Positions 45,503 to 54,644 of a stretch of DNA of 64,000 nt are shown here, piece after piece. The notes below the pieces were generated by a model. It was given only the letters and a program-made list of their open reading frames with translations, was not told the DNA's origin and did not search any database. How positions within the stretch are numbered: the first letter of the stretch is position 1; the number at the start of each line of letters is the position of its first letter. A program made the translations under genes and the position numbers. This DNA is from Roseimicrobium sp. ORNL1 (GTDB lineage Bacteria > Verrucomicrobiota > Verrucomicrobiia > Verrucomicrobiales > Verrucomicrobiaceae), in NCBI RefSeq assembly GCF_011044495.1, contig NZ_CP049143.1:3286001-3350000 (forward strand). Reading direction: 5' to 3'.

Positions 45503-45946
45503 CTATCTGCGTGCTTTCACGGCATCCTGCCTGCCCGCAGCGTAGGCGGAAAAGACGGCGCGAATCTCATCTCGCACGCGGCGGAAGACTTGAAACTGTT
45601 CTTCTTCCGTGCCGGTGGCGTGGGCGGGGTCGTCAAAGGGGAAGTGGTGGCGGTTCACCTGACCAGGGAACATGGGGCATACCTGGTCGGCATTTCCACA
45701 GACGGTGATGACGGTTTCCACGTCGCCATTCAGGAAGGTATCGAGGTGCTTCGAGTGATGCGTGGAAATATCGATGCCAATCTCCGCCATGGCCTTGATG
45801 GCCAGCGGGTGCACGTAGCCGGCAGGCTTGGACCCAGCACTGCGGACCTGGTAGCCCGCGCCCAGCGCCTCCCGCAAGATGCCTTCCGCAAGGTGGGAAC
45901 GGCAGCTATTGCCTGTGCAGAGAATGAGGATGGTGGGTTCGGACAT
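45503..45946 (-). CDS. arsC: Arsenate reductase, LMW-phosphatase (thioredoxin-coupled) type
   Basis: The ATG at 45946 gives 147 residues; the longer open frame upstream is a shadow. The P-loop near the N-terminus is CTGNSCRS (CX5R) with the nucleophilic Cys about 11. [10 protein letters not shown] near 85-94 provides the two resolving cysteines of the thioredoxin-linked mechanism, and [11 protein letters not shown] carries the Asp-Pro acid loop. These features match the pI258-type ArsC family: arsenate is reduced to arsenite, with the disulfide passed to thioredoxin. It is last in the arsR-DUF6428-aquaporin-arsC operon, about 80 bp after the aquaporin. Confidence 0.92.
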   Translation of the reverse strand: MSEPTILILCTGNSCRSHLAEGILREALGAGYQVRSAGSKPAGYVHPLAIKAMAEIGIDISTHHSKHLDTFLNGDVETVITVCGNADQVCPMFPGQVNRHHFPFDDPAHATGTEEEQFQVFRRVRDEIRAVFSAYAAGRQDAVKARR

Positions 45947-46028
45947 GGGCGTGGGATGATGATAAGAAATGATGTGATGGAATATGATATGAAGGCCATA
46001 TTGAGGGGCGGGAGGGCGCGCGCCATGC

Positions 46029-46706
46029 CTACGCCTGCTGCTTCCCGCATGCGCCACCGCAGCAGCCAGGCTCGCGCACGCCGATGCACAGCGGCACGGC
46101 CAGCAATGCCCCCAGCACGGGAGCTGCAAGGTAGACCCATAGGTGCTCCAGGTGACCGCTCACCACCGCCGGAGCGAGCGAGCGGATGGGATTCATGGAG
46201 GCACCGGAGATGGGCCCGGCAAACATGGCTTCCAGCGCAATGACAGCCCCGATGGCGATGCCTGCGGTGGCTCCCTTCTCCTTTGCCCCGGTGGACACGC
46301 TCAGGATGGTAAGCATGAGGATGCCCGTGAGCACGATTTCCAAGATGAAGCTCTGGCTCCACGCGCCCGCCGGGAGGGTGGCTCCGAGCTTGCCATTCTC
46401 AGGGAAGAGCACGCGCAGCAGCCCGCTCGCGGCGAAGCCACCCACTACCTGCGCCAGCATATACGCTGGCACCTCCCGCCACGGGAACCGGCGCCCCACG
46501 GCGAAGGCGACCGTGACGGCGGGATTCAGGTGCGCCCCGCTCACATCGCCGAAGGTATAGATCATCGCCAGCACCACGAGGCCGAAGGTGAGCGCAATGC
46601 CTGCGTGCCCAATCGCGCCGCCGCTGGCCTCATTGATGACGATGGCCCCCGTGCCCGCGAAGATGAGCACGAAGGTGCCGAGGGATTCTGCGAGGAGTTT
46701 CTTCAT
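46029..46706 (-). CDS. aqpS: MIP-family aquaporin (AqpS-like) in the arsenic operon
   Basis: The ATG at 46706 follows the preceding stop by 4 bp; a GTG at 46718 would add four residues. 225 residues with six membrane segments and the two half-helices: the first NPA in HLNPAVT near 65, the second as SMNPIRS (Ala to Ile). The C-terminal tail ends [12 protein letters not shown], an unusual Cys cluster. Aquaporins in ars operons (AqpS) conduct arsenite out of the cell in place of ArsB/Acr3. The absence of another arsenite exporter in this operon supports this role. The symbol is by analogy. Confidence 0.85.
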   Translation of the reverse strand: MKKLLAESLGTFVLIFAGTGAIVINEASGGAIGHAGIALTFGLVVLAMIYTFGDVSGAHLNPAVTVAFAVGRRFPWREVPAYMLAQVVGGFAASGLLRVLFPENGKLGATLPAGAWSQSFILEIVLTGILMLTILSVSTGAKEKGATAGIAIGAVIALEAMFAGPISGASMNPIRSLAPAVVSGHLEHLWVYLAAPVLGALLAVPLCIGVREPGCCGGACGKQQA

Positions 46707-46710
46707 GGGA

Positions 46711-47199
46711 TCATCCACAGCAGCCGGAGCCTACGCAGCAGGCGGAGGTGGTGGTCTCGGGTGCAGTTGCGTTGCCCACCTTCAGCGGCACACCGCAGAG
46801 CTCCTTGGCAAGGCAGTCGGTGTGCTTGTGCCCCAGCTTCAACACCACGGACTGGTCTTTGATATCATGTCCTACGATGGTGTATTGGGAAATCACCCGG
46901 TCCTCATACTCTATCTCCACGGGGATGGTCTCGTCCGGCAGGAAGGACTTCGCCTTTTCCAGAATGGCCGCGGCCTTCTTCGCCTCGATGCGGTGGTCCA
47001 CATCCTCACCCACCCAAACCTGGAGCTGGCAGGCTTCTGCGGTGCGCATGGTGCCTCCGCAGTCGATGAAGGTCTTCTTCACATGGCCCACTTCTGTGAC
47101 GTGGAAGGAGACGGGCACCGGTGAGCCGTCCGGCAGTTGCAGGCGGAAGTGTTTGTTTCCCTGGCTGGCGAGCAGCCCTTTGAATTCTTGCAGGTTCAT
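46711..47199 (-). CDS. DUF6428-like protein with CC tail, in the arsenic operon
   Basis: 162 residues, cytosolic, starting 5 bp after the arsR stop. The body (about 1-140) is a compact alpha/beta protein with VSFHVTEVGHVKKTFIDCGG and CQLQVWVG, matching my memory of the DUF6428 family found in ars operons. The tail TTTSACCVGSGCCG carries two Cys pairs, suited to binding As(III) or another soft metal. A cytosolic arsenite-binding or chaperone role would be reasonable; the biochemical function is not known to me. Confidence 0.72.
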   Translation of the reverse strand: MNLQEFKGLLASQGNKHFRLQLPDGSPVPVSFHVTEVGHVKKTFIDCGGTMRTAEACQLQVWVGEDVDHRIEAKKAAAILEKAKSFLPDETIPVEIEYEDRVISQYTIVGHDIKDQSVVLKLGHKHTDCLAKELCGVPLKVGNATAPETTTSACCVGSGCCG

Positions 47200-47204
47200 G
47201 GTGC

Positions 47205-47621
47205 TTAGATGGGGTCCGATTGTTTGAGCAGGTTCCTGGTTGTGACGGGCTTCAGCTTCGTCAGAGCCGTAGGCAGGGGGCAGCAGCTCTCATCGCGCTC
47301 GGCCAGCCGCTTTTCCGCTCGCTTCGCATCCGCCTTCAGTGTTGCATCGCTGGCAGTGGTGACCTCGAAAAACTCTCCCAGCAGCGAGAGCAGGTGCCGA
47401 TGATTCAGCGCGAGACGGTAGTACACCCATTTCCCACATTTCTCCGTGTCCAGCAGGCCAGCCTTGCGAATGACCTGCACGTGGCTGGAGACGGAGGACT
47501 GCGGCATCTTCAGGACGTCGGCCAGTTCGCAGACGCATAGCGGTTCATTGCAGATGAGCTGGAGGATGCGCCAGCGGGTCTCATCCGAAAGGGCGTGGGC
47601 GAAAGCAACGAGGTCCTTCAT
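47205..47621 (-). CDS. arsR: ArsR-family arsenic-responsive repressor
   Basis: The ATG at 47621 gives 138 residues; the open frame reads on upstream but would cross the operator. The winged helix occupies about 10-90, with CVCELADVLKMPQSSVSSHV as the metal motif plus recognition helix. The CxC pair in LCVCEL is the classical alpha-3 As(III)/Sb(III) site of ArsR. The C-terminal tail includes ESCCPLP, another Cys pair that might supply a further ligand. Repressors of this type leave DNA when arsenite binds. First gene of the operon, with the palindrome at 47634-47655 just upstream. Confidence 0.93.
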   Translation of the reverse strand: MKDLVAFAHALSDETRWRILQLICNEPLCVCELADVLKMPQSSVSSHVQVIRKAGLLDTEKCGKWVYYRLALNHRHLLSLLGEFFEVTTASDATLKADAKRAEKRLAERDESCCPLPTALTKLKPVTTRNLLKQSDPI

Positions 47622-47633
47622 TACGATGGAACT

Positions 47634-47655
47634 CGTAACGAATTTTAACGTTACG
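47634..47655. promoter_or_regulatory. ArsR operator: perfect palindrome
   Basis: CGTAACG (47634-47640) and CGTTACG (47649-47655) are perfect inverted arms around the 8-base spacer AATTTTAA, 13 bp upstream of the arsR ATG. Position and symmetry are as expected for autoregulation by an ArsR dimer. Confidence 0.8.
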
Positions 47656-47695
47656 TCAAGTTCCTGTTCAAAATTCTCCAGCCTGTGTCCCTGGC

Positions 47696-48223
47696 TTAGG
47701 CCACCATCCTCGGGTCTTGGTATGCTTGGGCTTTTATCAGCGGATCCCGTTTGCGTGCAGGGGATGTCTTCGGCCCGGGCCTGTAGTTTTCGGGCAGGAG
47801 TCCGACTTTTGCCAGGAAGCAGGCACACTCGGGATTGAGTTCAAGGCATCGCTCGGTTGCGGCCTTTGAGCTTTGAGCATAGCCTGCGCCGGCCATCAGC
47901 CGGGCGATACGGAGCCAGAGTTCGGAATCATTGGGGCGTGTCTCAAGTAGACCGAGCGCGTGCATGAGGCCCCGGTCCCAGAGCTGCTGACCTATGAGAA
48001 GGTCCAGATACACCAACGCCACGCCGGGAAGGGACTTCGCATGCGCCGGCAATGCATCCAGCGCAGCCGCCGCTTCATCCCAAAGGGAGAGTGCCATGTG
48101 ATCCTCAGCCGCCATGAGCGCATCGTCGATCTTCCGCGCATGGTCCTCTGCCTGTGAGAGGAGCTGCTTCGGACAAGCCACAAGGGGGGCTGGCTGAGAT
48201 GGCGATGGCGGCAAGAGCTGCAT
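47696..48223 (-). CDS. Tetratricopeptide-repeat-like protein
   Basis: The open frame begins at 48355, but the ATG at 48223 (MQLLPPSPSQ) avoids a Cys/Arg-rich, non-protein-like stretch and gives 175 residues. The helical body contains TPR-like helix pairs, for example SLWDEAAAALDALPAH and NDSELWLRIARLMAGAGYAQSSKAATERCLELNP. No signal peptide or membrane segment is seen. The C-terminal 25 residues are basic and Pro-rich. A small cytosolic interaction protein; the function is unknown. It reads on the same strand as arsR but has its own position upstream of the operator. Confidence 0.55.
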   Translation of the reverse strand: MQLLPPSPSQPAPLVACPKQLLSQAEDHARKIDDALMAAEDHMALSLWDEAAAALDALPAHAKSLPGVALVYLDLLIGQQLWDRGLMHALGLLETRPNDSELWLRIARLMAGAGYAQSSKAATERCLELNPECACFLAKVGLLPENYRPGPKTSPARKRDPLIKAQAYQDPRMVA

Positions 48224-48388
48224 AACCCTGAATCGGGACGAACGAAACGAATGCGCTTCCATGTGATGCCGGCAGCCTGCATTTTTTGCACTGACCCGCA
48301 TGGATGAGCATCTTGTGCCGCGCATCTTTCTTACATCGTGCATTTTGAACCGCATGATGTGATGCAGAGTGGTGCTCGAGGATGTCGC

Positions 48389-48664
48389 TCAGCCCTCATC
48401 ATAGCGGAAGGGGAAGGTCAGATTGGGTTGCTCCAGAATGGCCATCAATCTTGCTGCCTTTCCAGGGTCTGTCTTCTCAAGGCTCTCCAAGAGGGCGTGA
48501 ACGGCGTTTTTCCGCAAATTGAGGAAGGCGACGTCAAACGCATCATCACCGCCCTGGCCAGCGGATTGGAAGACCATTCGCATGAGGTTGCGCAACGCAG
48601 CCAGTTCCCCGGCATGGATACACTGAACTGCCTCAATCCGTTCCAATCTTTCTTCGGTGGTCAT
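48389..48664 (-). CDS. Small hypothetical helical protein
   Basis: The ATG at 48664 (MTTEERLERIEAVQC) gives 91 residues of charged, helical sequence; the longer open frame adds a Trp/Pro-rich stretch unlike a protein N-terminus. A short coiled coil is likely around 1-35. No family is recognised and there is no clear partner, although the TPR-like gene follows on the same strand. Confidence 0.45.
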   Translation of the reverse strand: MTTEERLERIEAVQCIHAGELAALRNLMRMVFQSAGQGGDDAFDVAFLNLRKNAVHALLESLEKTDPGKAARLMAILEQPNLTFPFRYDEG

Positions 48665-48939
48665 GGGACGAGCATGGAGCAACCAATGCAGACTTGCCAG
48701 TGGATAACATCCAGGTTTTGGCACTGGACCACTTACCTGTTCGACCGCACCACCTCGCCTTCCCATGCGCACTGTTCTGCCAAGCGGTTATCGACGCCGA
48801 ATGGGCACAGGTGCCTGCAGGCTTCGGCTTCGAAGGGACAGGGTCCACAGGAATTCTGCAGACCTTGTCCCGCCTCGAAGCTTGTGCATTCTATCGCGGC
48901 CTCTCACATGCGGAGTGAGCGGATCTTCACCATGCATCC

Positions 48940-51900
48940 TCACGCTCCCGCAGCCACTAGTGGCGTATCGCCTTCCGGTTGTTTCGGCTGCTCGCCGGCG
49001 GTGCGGCTCTTCAGCGTGGAGCGCTTCACCTTGAAGAGCGCCATGACGGTCACGAAGTAGAGCGGCACGAAGAAGAGACCGAGAATGGTCGTGGTGATGG
49101 TTCCGCCGACCACGCCGGTGCCGATGGCATTCTGGCTGCCCGCGCCGGCGCCGGTGCTGGTGGCCAGCGGAAGCACACCAAGGCAGAAGGCGATTGAGGT
49201 CATCAAGATGGGACGCAAACGTTGCCTCACCGCATGCATGGCCGCATCGATCAAGGTGGCGCCTTCATCATAGGCCTCCTTGGCGAACTCGATCACGAGA
49301 ATCGCGTTCTTCGCGGAGAGACCGATGATGGTGATGAAACCAATCTGGAAGTAGATGTCATTCGGCAGGCCGCGCAGCGAGGTCGCAGCGAGCACGCCCA
49401 ACGCACCCAGCGGCATGTCCATCATCACCGAGATGGGGATGGACCAGCTCTCATAGAGCGCCGCGAGACAGAGGAACACCATGAGCATCGAGAGGATGTA
49501 CAGCACGCCGGAATTGGCTCCGGAAAGCTGCTCTTCATACGACAGACCCGCCCAGGCATAACCAATGCCGGGAGGCAATTGCTTGGCGAGGTCCTCCATG
49601 ATGCGCATGGCCTCACCGGAGCTGTTGCCCGGTGCGGGTTCGCCGCTGATGGCCACGGAAGGCGCGCCGTTGAAGCGTTCCCGTTTCGGTGAGTCGAGCA
49701 TCCAGCTCACACTGGCGAAGGCGGTGAAGGGCACCATTTCGCCCTTGTTGTTGCGCACGTACCATTTGCCGATGTCATCCGGAGACATGCGCGAAGTGGC
49801 ATCGCCCTGGATGAAGACCTTCTTCACGCGACCCTTGTCGATGAAGTCGTTCACGTAGCTGGATCCCCACACGTTGGCGAGTTCCGCGTTGATCGCTGCG
49901 AGGGAAATACCCAGCGCGCTGGCCTTCTCGTTGTCGACGTCCAGCTTCATCTGGGGGGTGTCGCTCAAGCCGTTGGGGCGCACGCCCACCAGCTTCGGAT
50001 TCTGCGCGGCCATGCCGATCAATTGCATGCGTGCATTCATCAGCGCTTCGTGACCGAGGCCTGCGTTGTCTACGAGACGGAGGTCGAAGCCGTTCACGTT
50101 GCCAAGCTCAAGCACGGCGGGCGGCGCAAAGGCGAATGCGAGCGCTTCCTTGAACTGCATGAAGGTGCCCATCGTTTCGCCCTGGATCGCTTTTACACTT
50201 TGACCTGGTCCCGCTCGTTCCTTCCAGTCCTTGAGCGGACAGAAGGTGAGCACCTGGTTCTGGCCGGAGCCGAAGAAGCTGAATCCCGCGATGCCGAACA
50301 CCCCCATGAGAGAGTCACCGTGCTTTTCGAACAGGTGATTCTCCATGCGCTCCAGCAGGGCCACGGACTGCTCACGAGTTGCGCCCGGAGGAAGCTGTGC
50401 CGTGGTGAAGAGGAAGCCCGTGTCTTCATCGGGAAGGAAGCCGGTGGGCAGGTGCTTGAAGAGGAAGAACACACCGATAGCGATGCCGGCATAGGCGATG
50501 AGCGGAAGCGCTCGCCGCTTCAGGATGTAACCCACGCTGGCGGCATACTTGTCTGCAGTGCGGTTGAACGAGCGGTTGAACCATCCGAAGAAACCGCGCG
50601 TCTTGTGTGCGCCGCCTTTTTTGATGGGCTTCAGCATCGTGGCGCACAGGGCTGGAGTGAAGATGAGAGCTACCAGCACGGAAAGGGACACTGCCGAGAC
50701 CAGCGTGATGGCGAACTGGCGGTAAATCACGCCGGTGGAGTTTCCAAAGAAGGCCATCGGCACGAACGCCGCGGAAAGCACGAGGCCGATGCCGACCAGC
50801 GCGCCGGAAATCTGTTTCATGGACTTGATGGTGGCCTCGCGTGGCGCGAGTCCTTCTTCCTCCATCACGCGTTCCACGTTTTCCACCACCACGATGGCAT
50901 CGTCCACCAGTAGACCGATGGCTAGTACGAGGCCAAAGAGGGTGAGCGTATTGATGGTGTATCCCGCCACCGCGAGCACGCCAAACGTGCCCAACAGCAC
51001 CACAGGTACAGCCAGTGTGGGGATCAAGGTGGCGCGCCAGTTCTGCAGGAAGAGGTACATCACCAGGAACACGAGAATCACCGCTTCGATGAGTGTCTTC
51101 ACCACTTCACGGATGGAGTGCCGCACGAAGGGCGTGGTGTCGTAAGGATAGATGACCTTCACGCCGGGTGGGAAGAAGGCGGAGAGCTCAGTGACCTTCT
51201 TCTTCACGGCTTCCACCGTTTCGAGGGCATTCGAGCCCACGGCGGGTTTGAGCGCCATCCCTGCGGCGGGCTGGCGGTTGAAGCGGGCGAGGTTGTTGTA
51301 GTTCTCACTGCCCAGCTCGATGCGGGCCACGTCACGCAGGAACACACGCGAGCCATCCGGGTTCACGCGCAGTAGGATGTTTCCAAACTGTTCGGTCGTT
51401 TGCAGCCGCCCCTGCGCCACGATGGGCGCGGTCATCAACTGCCCTGGCGCTGCCGGAAGACCACCAACTGCACCGGAGGAGACCTGCACATTCTGTTCAC
51501 GGATGGAAGCCGTCACATCAGAGGAAGTGAGGCCGTATTCCGTGAGCTTGTCCGGGTCCACCCAGATGCGCATGGAATATTGCGTGCTGAAGCTCTGAAT
51601 CTCACCCACACCCGTGATCTGGCTCACCGGATCCAGCAAGTTGCTGATGAGGTAGTCACCAAGGTCGGCATTGTTCATCTTGCCATCCTCGGACACGAGA
51701 CTGACGACCAGGAGGAAGTTGCGCACGGACTTGGTCACGCTCACACCCTGGCGTTGCACTTCCTGCGGGAGTAGCGGCATGGCAAGCTGCAGCTTGTTCT
51801 GCACCTGCACCTGCGCCGTGTCCGGGTTCGTGCCGCCATCGAACGTCACGGTGATCGTCGCACCACCGTTCGAATCACTGGAGGACTCGATGTAACGCAG

Positions 51901-52122
51901 GTGGTCGATGCCATTGAGCTTCTGCTCGATGACCTGGGTGACGGTGTCTTCCACCGTCTTGGCGGAGGCGCCGGGATAGGTGGCCGTGATGGCGATGGTG
52001 GGCGGTGCGATGCTGGGATACTGCGTGATGGGCAGATTCAGCATGGCAATGGTGCCACCAATCATGATCACGATCGCGATAACCCACGCGAAGATGGGAC
52101 GATCAATGAAGAAACGAGACAT
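48940..52122 (-). CDS. RND multidrug efflux permease (AcrB/HAE1 type)
   Basis: 1060 residues, the normal AcrB length, starting [20 protein letters not shown] as in the family. The proton-relay residues are present: two Asp in [16 protein letters not shown] (TM4) and the Lys in [14 protein letters not shown] (TM10). The two large periplasmic loops lie between TM1-TM2 and TM7-TM8, so the protein forms the inner-membrane trimer of a tripartite pump. The adaptor gene lies 75 bp upstream and a TetR gene beyond it. No outer-membrane channel gene is present here, so a TolC-type partner must be elsewhere. Substrates (drugs, solvents, bile-like compounds) cannot be told from the sequence. Confidence 0.95.
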   Translation of the reverse strand: MSRFFIDRPIFAWVIAIVIMIGGTIAMLNLPITQYPSIAPPTIAITATYPGASAKTVEDTVTQVIEQKLNGIDHLRYIESSSDSNGGATITVTFDGGTNPDTAQVQVQNKLQLAMPLLPQEVQRQGVSVTKSVRNFLLVVSLVSEDGKMNNADLGDYLISNLLDPVSQITGVGEIQSFSTQYSMRIWVDPDKLTEYGLTSSDVTASIREQNVQVSSGAVGGLPAAPGQLMTAPIVAQGRLQTTEQFGNILLRVNPDGSRVFLRDVARIELGSENYNNLARFNRQPAAGMALKPAVGSNALETVEAVKKKVTELSAFFPPGVKVIYPYDTTPFVRHSIREVVKTLIEAVILVFLVMYLFLQNWRATLIPTLAVPVVLLGTFGVLAVAGYTINTLTLFGLVLAIGLLVDDAIVVVENVERVMEEEGLAPREATIKSMKQISGALVGIGLVLSAAFVPMAFFGNSTGVIYRQFAITLVSAVSLSVLVALIFTPALCATMLKPIKKGGAHKTRGFFGWFNRSFNRTADKYAASVGYILKRRALPLIAYAGIAIGVFFLFKHLPTGFLPDEDTGFLFTTAQLPPGATREQSVALLERMENHLFEKHGDSLMGVFGIAGFSFFGSGQNQVLTFCPLKDWKERAGPGQSVKAIQGETMGTFMQFKEALAFAFAPPAVLELGNVNGFDLRLVDNAGLGHEALMNARMQLIGMAAQNPKLVGVRPNGLSDTPQMKLDVDNEKASALGISLAAINAELANVWGSSYVNDFIDKGRVKKVFIQGDATSRMSPDDIGKWYVRNNKGEMVPFTAFASVSWMLDSPKRERFNGAPSVAISGEPAPGNSSGEAMRIMEDLAKQLPPGIGYAWAGLSYEEQLSGANSGVLYILSMLMVFLCLAALYESWSIPISVMMDMPLGALGVLAATSLRGLPNDIYFQIGFITIIGLSAKNAILVIEFAKEAYDEGATLIDAAMHAVRQRLRPILMTSIAFCLGVLPLATSTGAGAGSQNAIGTGVVGGTITTTILGLFFVPLYFVTVMALFKVKRSTLKSRTAGEQPKQPEGDTPLVAAGA

Positions 52123-52197
52123 GCAGGGAGGGGGACTGAGTGGGGGATTTTTGCCCGCCGGATCTCGGGAACCGGAGGGCGCGGAATGAGAGCAGCG

Positions 52198-53460
52198 TTA
52201 GCGGGCGGCGGTATTGGCTCCCGTGCCAGGCTTGCCGGCAGGTGCGCCAGGGGCTCCGGCTCCGGGCGGCGCATAAGGCACCGTCTTCACCGGTGCGCCG
52301 GGGCGCAGCTTCTGGAGGTTGTTCATGATGATGCGATCGCCGGATTTGAGTCCGTCGGTGATCAGCCACTGGCTGCCCACGGTGCGGTCTGCGTTCACCA
52401 CGCGGATTTCTGCCTTGTCCTCGGCACCTACGACAAAGGCCGTGGCCTCGCCCTTGGAGTTGCGCGAAACCGCGAACTGCGGCACGAGCAACGCATCTGT
52501 CTTGCTGCCTTCCACCAGGCGTGCGCGGACGAACATGCCGGGGAGCAGTTCGGCACCAGGATTCGGGAAGATGGCACGCACCGTCACCGAACTCGTGCTG
52601 GGATTCACCGAGATGTCGGAGAACTGCAGTGTGCCTTGCTGCTTGTACACGGCGCCGTCATCCAACAGCAGTTCCACTTTCGCCTGTGCCTGCTTCGCAT
52701 TGCTCAGTTCACCGGCAGCCAGCGCTTTCTTCAGGCGCATCAGATCGTTGCTGGACTGCGTCACGTCCACATACATGGGATCAAGCTGCTGCACGGTGGC
52801 CAGCAACGTGGCGGTACCGGCTTGCACATAAGCGCCCTCGGTCACTTGGGAGATGCCCACGCGACCACTCACTGGCGAGGTCACCTTGGTGTAGCCAAGG
52901 TTGATTTTCGCAGCCTGCACCGCGGCCTTGCCGGAGATGATGTCTGCTTCGAAGGCATGCAGGGAAGCCGTGGCGTCATCCAGTTCCTGCTGGCTGATGG
53001 CCTTGGTGGAGACAAGTTGCTTGTAGCGCTCCTCCTTGATGCGAGCCGCTTCCGCGTTCGCTTCGGAGCGGGCGAGGGCGCCAATCGCGCGATCGAGCTC
53101 GGCCTGGTACTGAGCAGGATCGATCTCATAGAGCAACTGGCCTTCCTTCACATCGCTGCCTTCGGTGAAGTGGCGCTTGAGCACGATGCCGTTCACACGC
53201 GCGCGGACTTCCGCCACGCGGAAGGCGGAGGTGCGGCCGGGCAGATCCTGCGTGAGCGTGATCGGCGTCGGAGCCAGCGTCATCACGCCGACTTCGAGCG
53301 GGCCACCCATCATCATGCCGTGAGGCGGACCAGCGGCCTTCTTTTCGCAACCAGTCAGTGCCAGGGCGAGCATCGGCACCAGTAGGAGGGGGTGCCACTG
53401 TCGCTGGATGCGGCCCGCGGAGGGTGAGGGGATTTCGGGGGTACGGGTGGGGGAGGTCAT
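52198..53460 (-). CDS. RND efflux periplasmic adaptor (AcrA/MFP type), lipoprotein
   Basis: 420 residues. A basic N-terminus is followed by LLLVPMLALALTGCEKK, a lipobox with the Cys near 38, so the protein is tethered to the inner membrane. Then come the family domains in order: half-lipoyl motif with VRARVNGIVLKRHFTEG, a coiled-coil hairpin (about 125-200), the second half-lipoyl motif VTSPVSGRVGIS, the beta-barrel, and a membrane-proximal domain ending in LKSGDRIIMNNLQKLRPG. The tail is Pro/Gly/Ala-rich, longer than in AcrA. It links the permease to an outer-membrane channel. It lies between the TetR gene and the permease. Confidence 0.95.
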   Translation of the reverse strand: MTSPTRTPEIPSPSAGRIQRQWHPLLLVPMLALALTGCEKKAAGPPHGMMMGGPLEVGVMTLAPTPITLTQDLPGRTSAFRVAEVRARVNGIVLKRHFTEGSDVKEGQLLYEIDPAQYQAELDRAIGALARSEANAEAARIKEERYKQLVSTKAISQQELDDATASLHAFEADIISGKAAVQAAKINLGYTKVTSPVSGRVGISQVTEGAYVQAGTATLLATVQQLDPMYVDVTQSSNDLMRLKKALAAGELSNAKQAQAKVELLLDDGAVYKQQGTLQFSDISVNPSTSSVTVRAIFPNPGAELLPGMFVRARLVEGSKTDALLVPQFAVSRNSKGEATAFVVGAEDKAEIRVVNADRTVGSQWLITDGLKSGDRIIMNNLQKLRPGAPVKTVPYAPPGAGAPGAPAGKPGTGANTAAR

Positions 53461-53545
53461 GAGGTAGGGGTTTTAAATGGTCGAACGGGCAGGGACAGAA
53501 TCGACAGGGACGCGTCCCTTTGCTGTCAGGTGAAGTCAGGTCAGG

Positions 53546-54247
53546 CTAGGCCTTGGCAGGAAGCGTGGCGGCAAAACCAGCCGCCACGAAGGCGACCAGC
53601 CGTTGAATGAAGGCTTCACGGTCCAAGCGCGCTGGCTGGACCTTGGGATTGGGGTGGGGCATGTCGTCGAAGCGCGACCACACATCCAGACCGTGGTTCA
53701 TCGCGCCGCCCATGAACTTCATGCGCCAGTACACTTCCTCTGGAGCGAGCCCCGGCACCGCTTTCACCACGGCGTCTTCAAACCGTTGGGCGATTTCGGC
53801 AAATTCCTTTTCCAGGAAGCCCTTCACCTGCGGATTCGCCTCCTGGAAACCCCGGCAGATGAGCTGCATGACCTCGAATTCCTTGCCTTGGGATTCCCTA
53901 GCTTCCACGACGGGGCGCACCAGCACCTCGACGATCTGCTCCAGCTTGGGACCCTTGGGGCCAGCGGACTTCTCCAAGGCGTCGAGCTGGGCGATGCGCT
54001 CCCGGTTCATGGGGCGCATGCGTCGGGCGTAGACTTCGAGGACCAGGTTCTCCTTCGAGCCGAAGTGGTAATTGATGGCGCCGAGGTTCGCTCCGGCCTC
54101 CCGGGTGATGTCCCGGGCGGACGCTCCGGCTACCCCATGCTGGGCCAGCAGCGACTCGGCAGCATCCATGAGCGCCTCCTTGGTGGAGTGGGCGGCGCGG
54201 GCAGAAGCCGCGGCGGCGGGTAGGGGGACTGGCTGGCCGGGAGTCAT
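53546..54247 (-). CDS. TetR/AcrR-family repressor of the RND operon
   Basis: 233 residues. The N-terminal HTH spans about 25-70: LLAQHGVAGASARDITREAGANLGAINYHFGSKENL, a textbook TetR recognition helix pair with the NYHFGSKE signature. The C-terminal ligand domain (about 80-230) is all helix, CecR/DUF1956-like in its layout. The gene lies 85 bp upstream of the adaptor gene on the same strand, and the palindrome at 54256-54273 is just before its start. Such regulators usually repress themselves and the pump until a substrate binds. Confidence 0.9.
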   Translation of the reverse strand: MTPGQPVPLPAAAASARAAHSTKEALMDAAESLLAQHGVAGASARDITREAGANLGAINYHFGSKENLVLEVYARRMRPMNRERIAQLDALEKSAGPKGPKLEQIVEVLVRPVVEARESQGKEFEVMQLICRGFQEANPQVKGFLEKEFAEIAQRFEDAVVKAVPGLAPEEVYWRMKFMGGAMNHGLDVWSRFDDMPHPNPKVQPARLDREAFIQRLVAFVAAGFAATLPAKA

Positions 54248-54255
54248 ACGTTCGT

Positions 54256-54273
54256 TTCATACATACGTATGAA
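54256..54273. promoter_or_regulatory. Likely TetR operator palindrome
   Basis: TTCATAC (54256-54262) and GTATGAA (54267-54273) are perfect inverted arms around ATAC, 8 bp upstream of the tetR ATG. A related half site, CATACG, lies at 54245-54250 over the start codon. Overlapping half sites are typical of TetR-type operators. Confidence 0.7.
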
Positions 54274-54356
54274 TTTATCGGCCGCTGTCAACTGGAGGTT
54301 TCGGAAACGACTCCCACCGGAGGGGAATGCTTGGCGGAAAGGAATGGCCGCAAAAG

Positions 54357-54419
54357 AACGCAAAGGACGCAAAGGACGCAAAGGACGCAAAGGACGCAAA
54401 GGACGCAAAGGACGCAAAA
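54357..54419. repeat. Tandem repeat of a 9-bp unit, about seven copies
   Basis: The unit GACGCAAAG occurs five times without change (54366-54410), flanked by AACGCAAAG (54357-54365) and GACGCAAAA (54411-54419). It is intergenic, between the TetR gene and the DUF1549 gene. The units have no spacers, so it is not CRISPR. Repeat number could vary by slippage. Confidence 0.9.
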
Positions 54420-54503
54420 GGTAGGGGAGAGAAGGTGGTGCCCCTAGCGAGGACAATCCACCTCAGGCGCGATGATCGCGCACAAGGAAGTCGGGTCTCC
54501 TGA

Positions 54504-54536
54504 CCGGACAGCGTCCGGCGGGTTTTCCTACCCGCC
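54504..54536. terminator. Two adjacent hairpins downstream of the DUF1549 gene
   Basis: CCGGAC-AGC-GTCCGG (54504-54518) is followed by GGCGGG-8 bases-CCCGCC (54517-54536); the arms overlap by two bases, so only one can form fully at a time. They lie about 110 bp past the stop of the minus-strand DUF1549 gene. No U-run is present, so a terminator role is only likely. Confidence 0.35.
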
Positions 54537-54644
54537 TATCTCACGCCGCTCAATCGTGCCTGCCGAGGATGCCTCAACCGGGTTCATCCCCTTTGTGTTC
54601 TCCGCGCTCCTGCGCGGCCATTCCTCATCCACAGAACACTCCGC

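Noticed and set aside
48694-48918. Possible plus-strand gene starting TTG (74 codons)
   Set aside because: Composition is protein-like, but there is no ATG/GTG start, Shine-Dalgarno or family.
51901-53385. 494-codon plus-strand frame over the RND genes
   Set aside because: Antisense to permease and adaptor genes with confirmed catalytic and lipobox motifs; its sequence is His/Gly/Arg-rich and low in structure.
54357-54419. CRISPR array
   Set aside because: Units are 9 bp, contiguous and without spacers; no cas genes are present.
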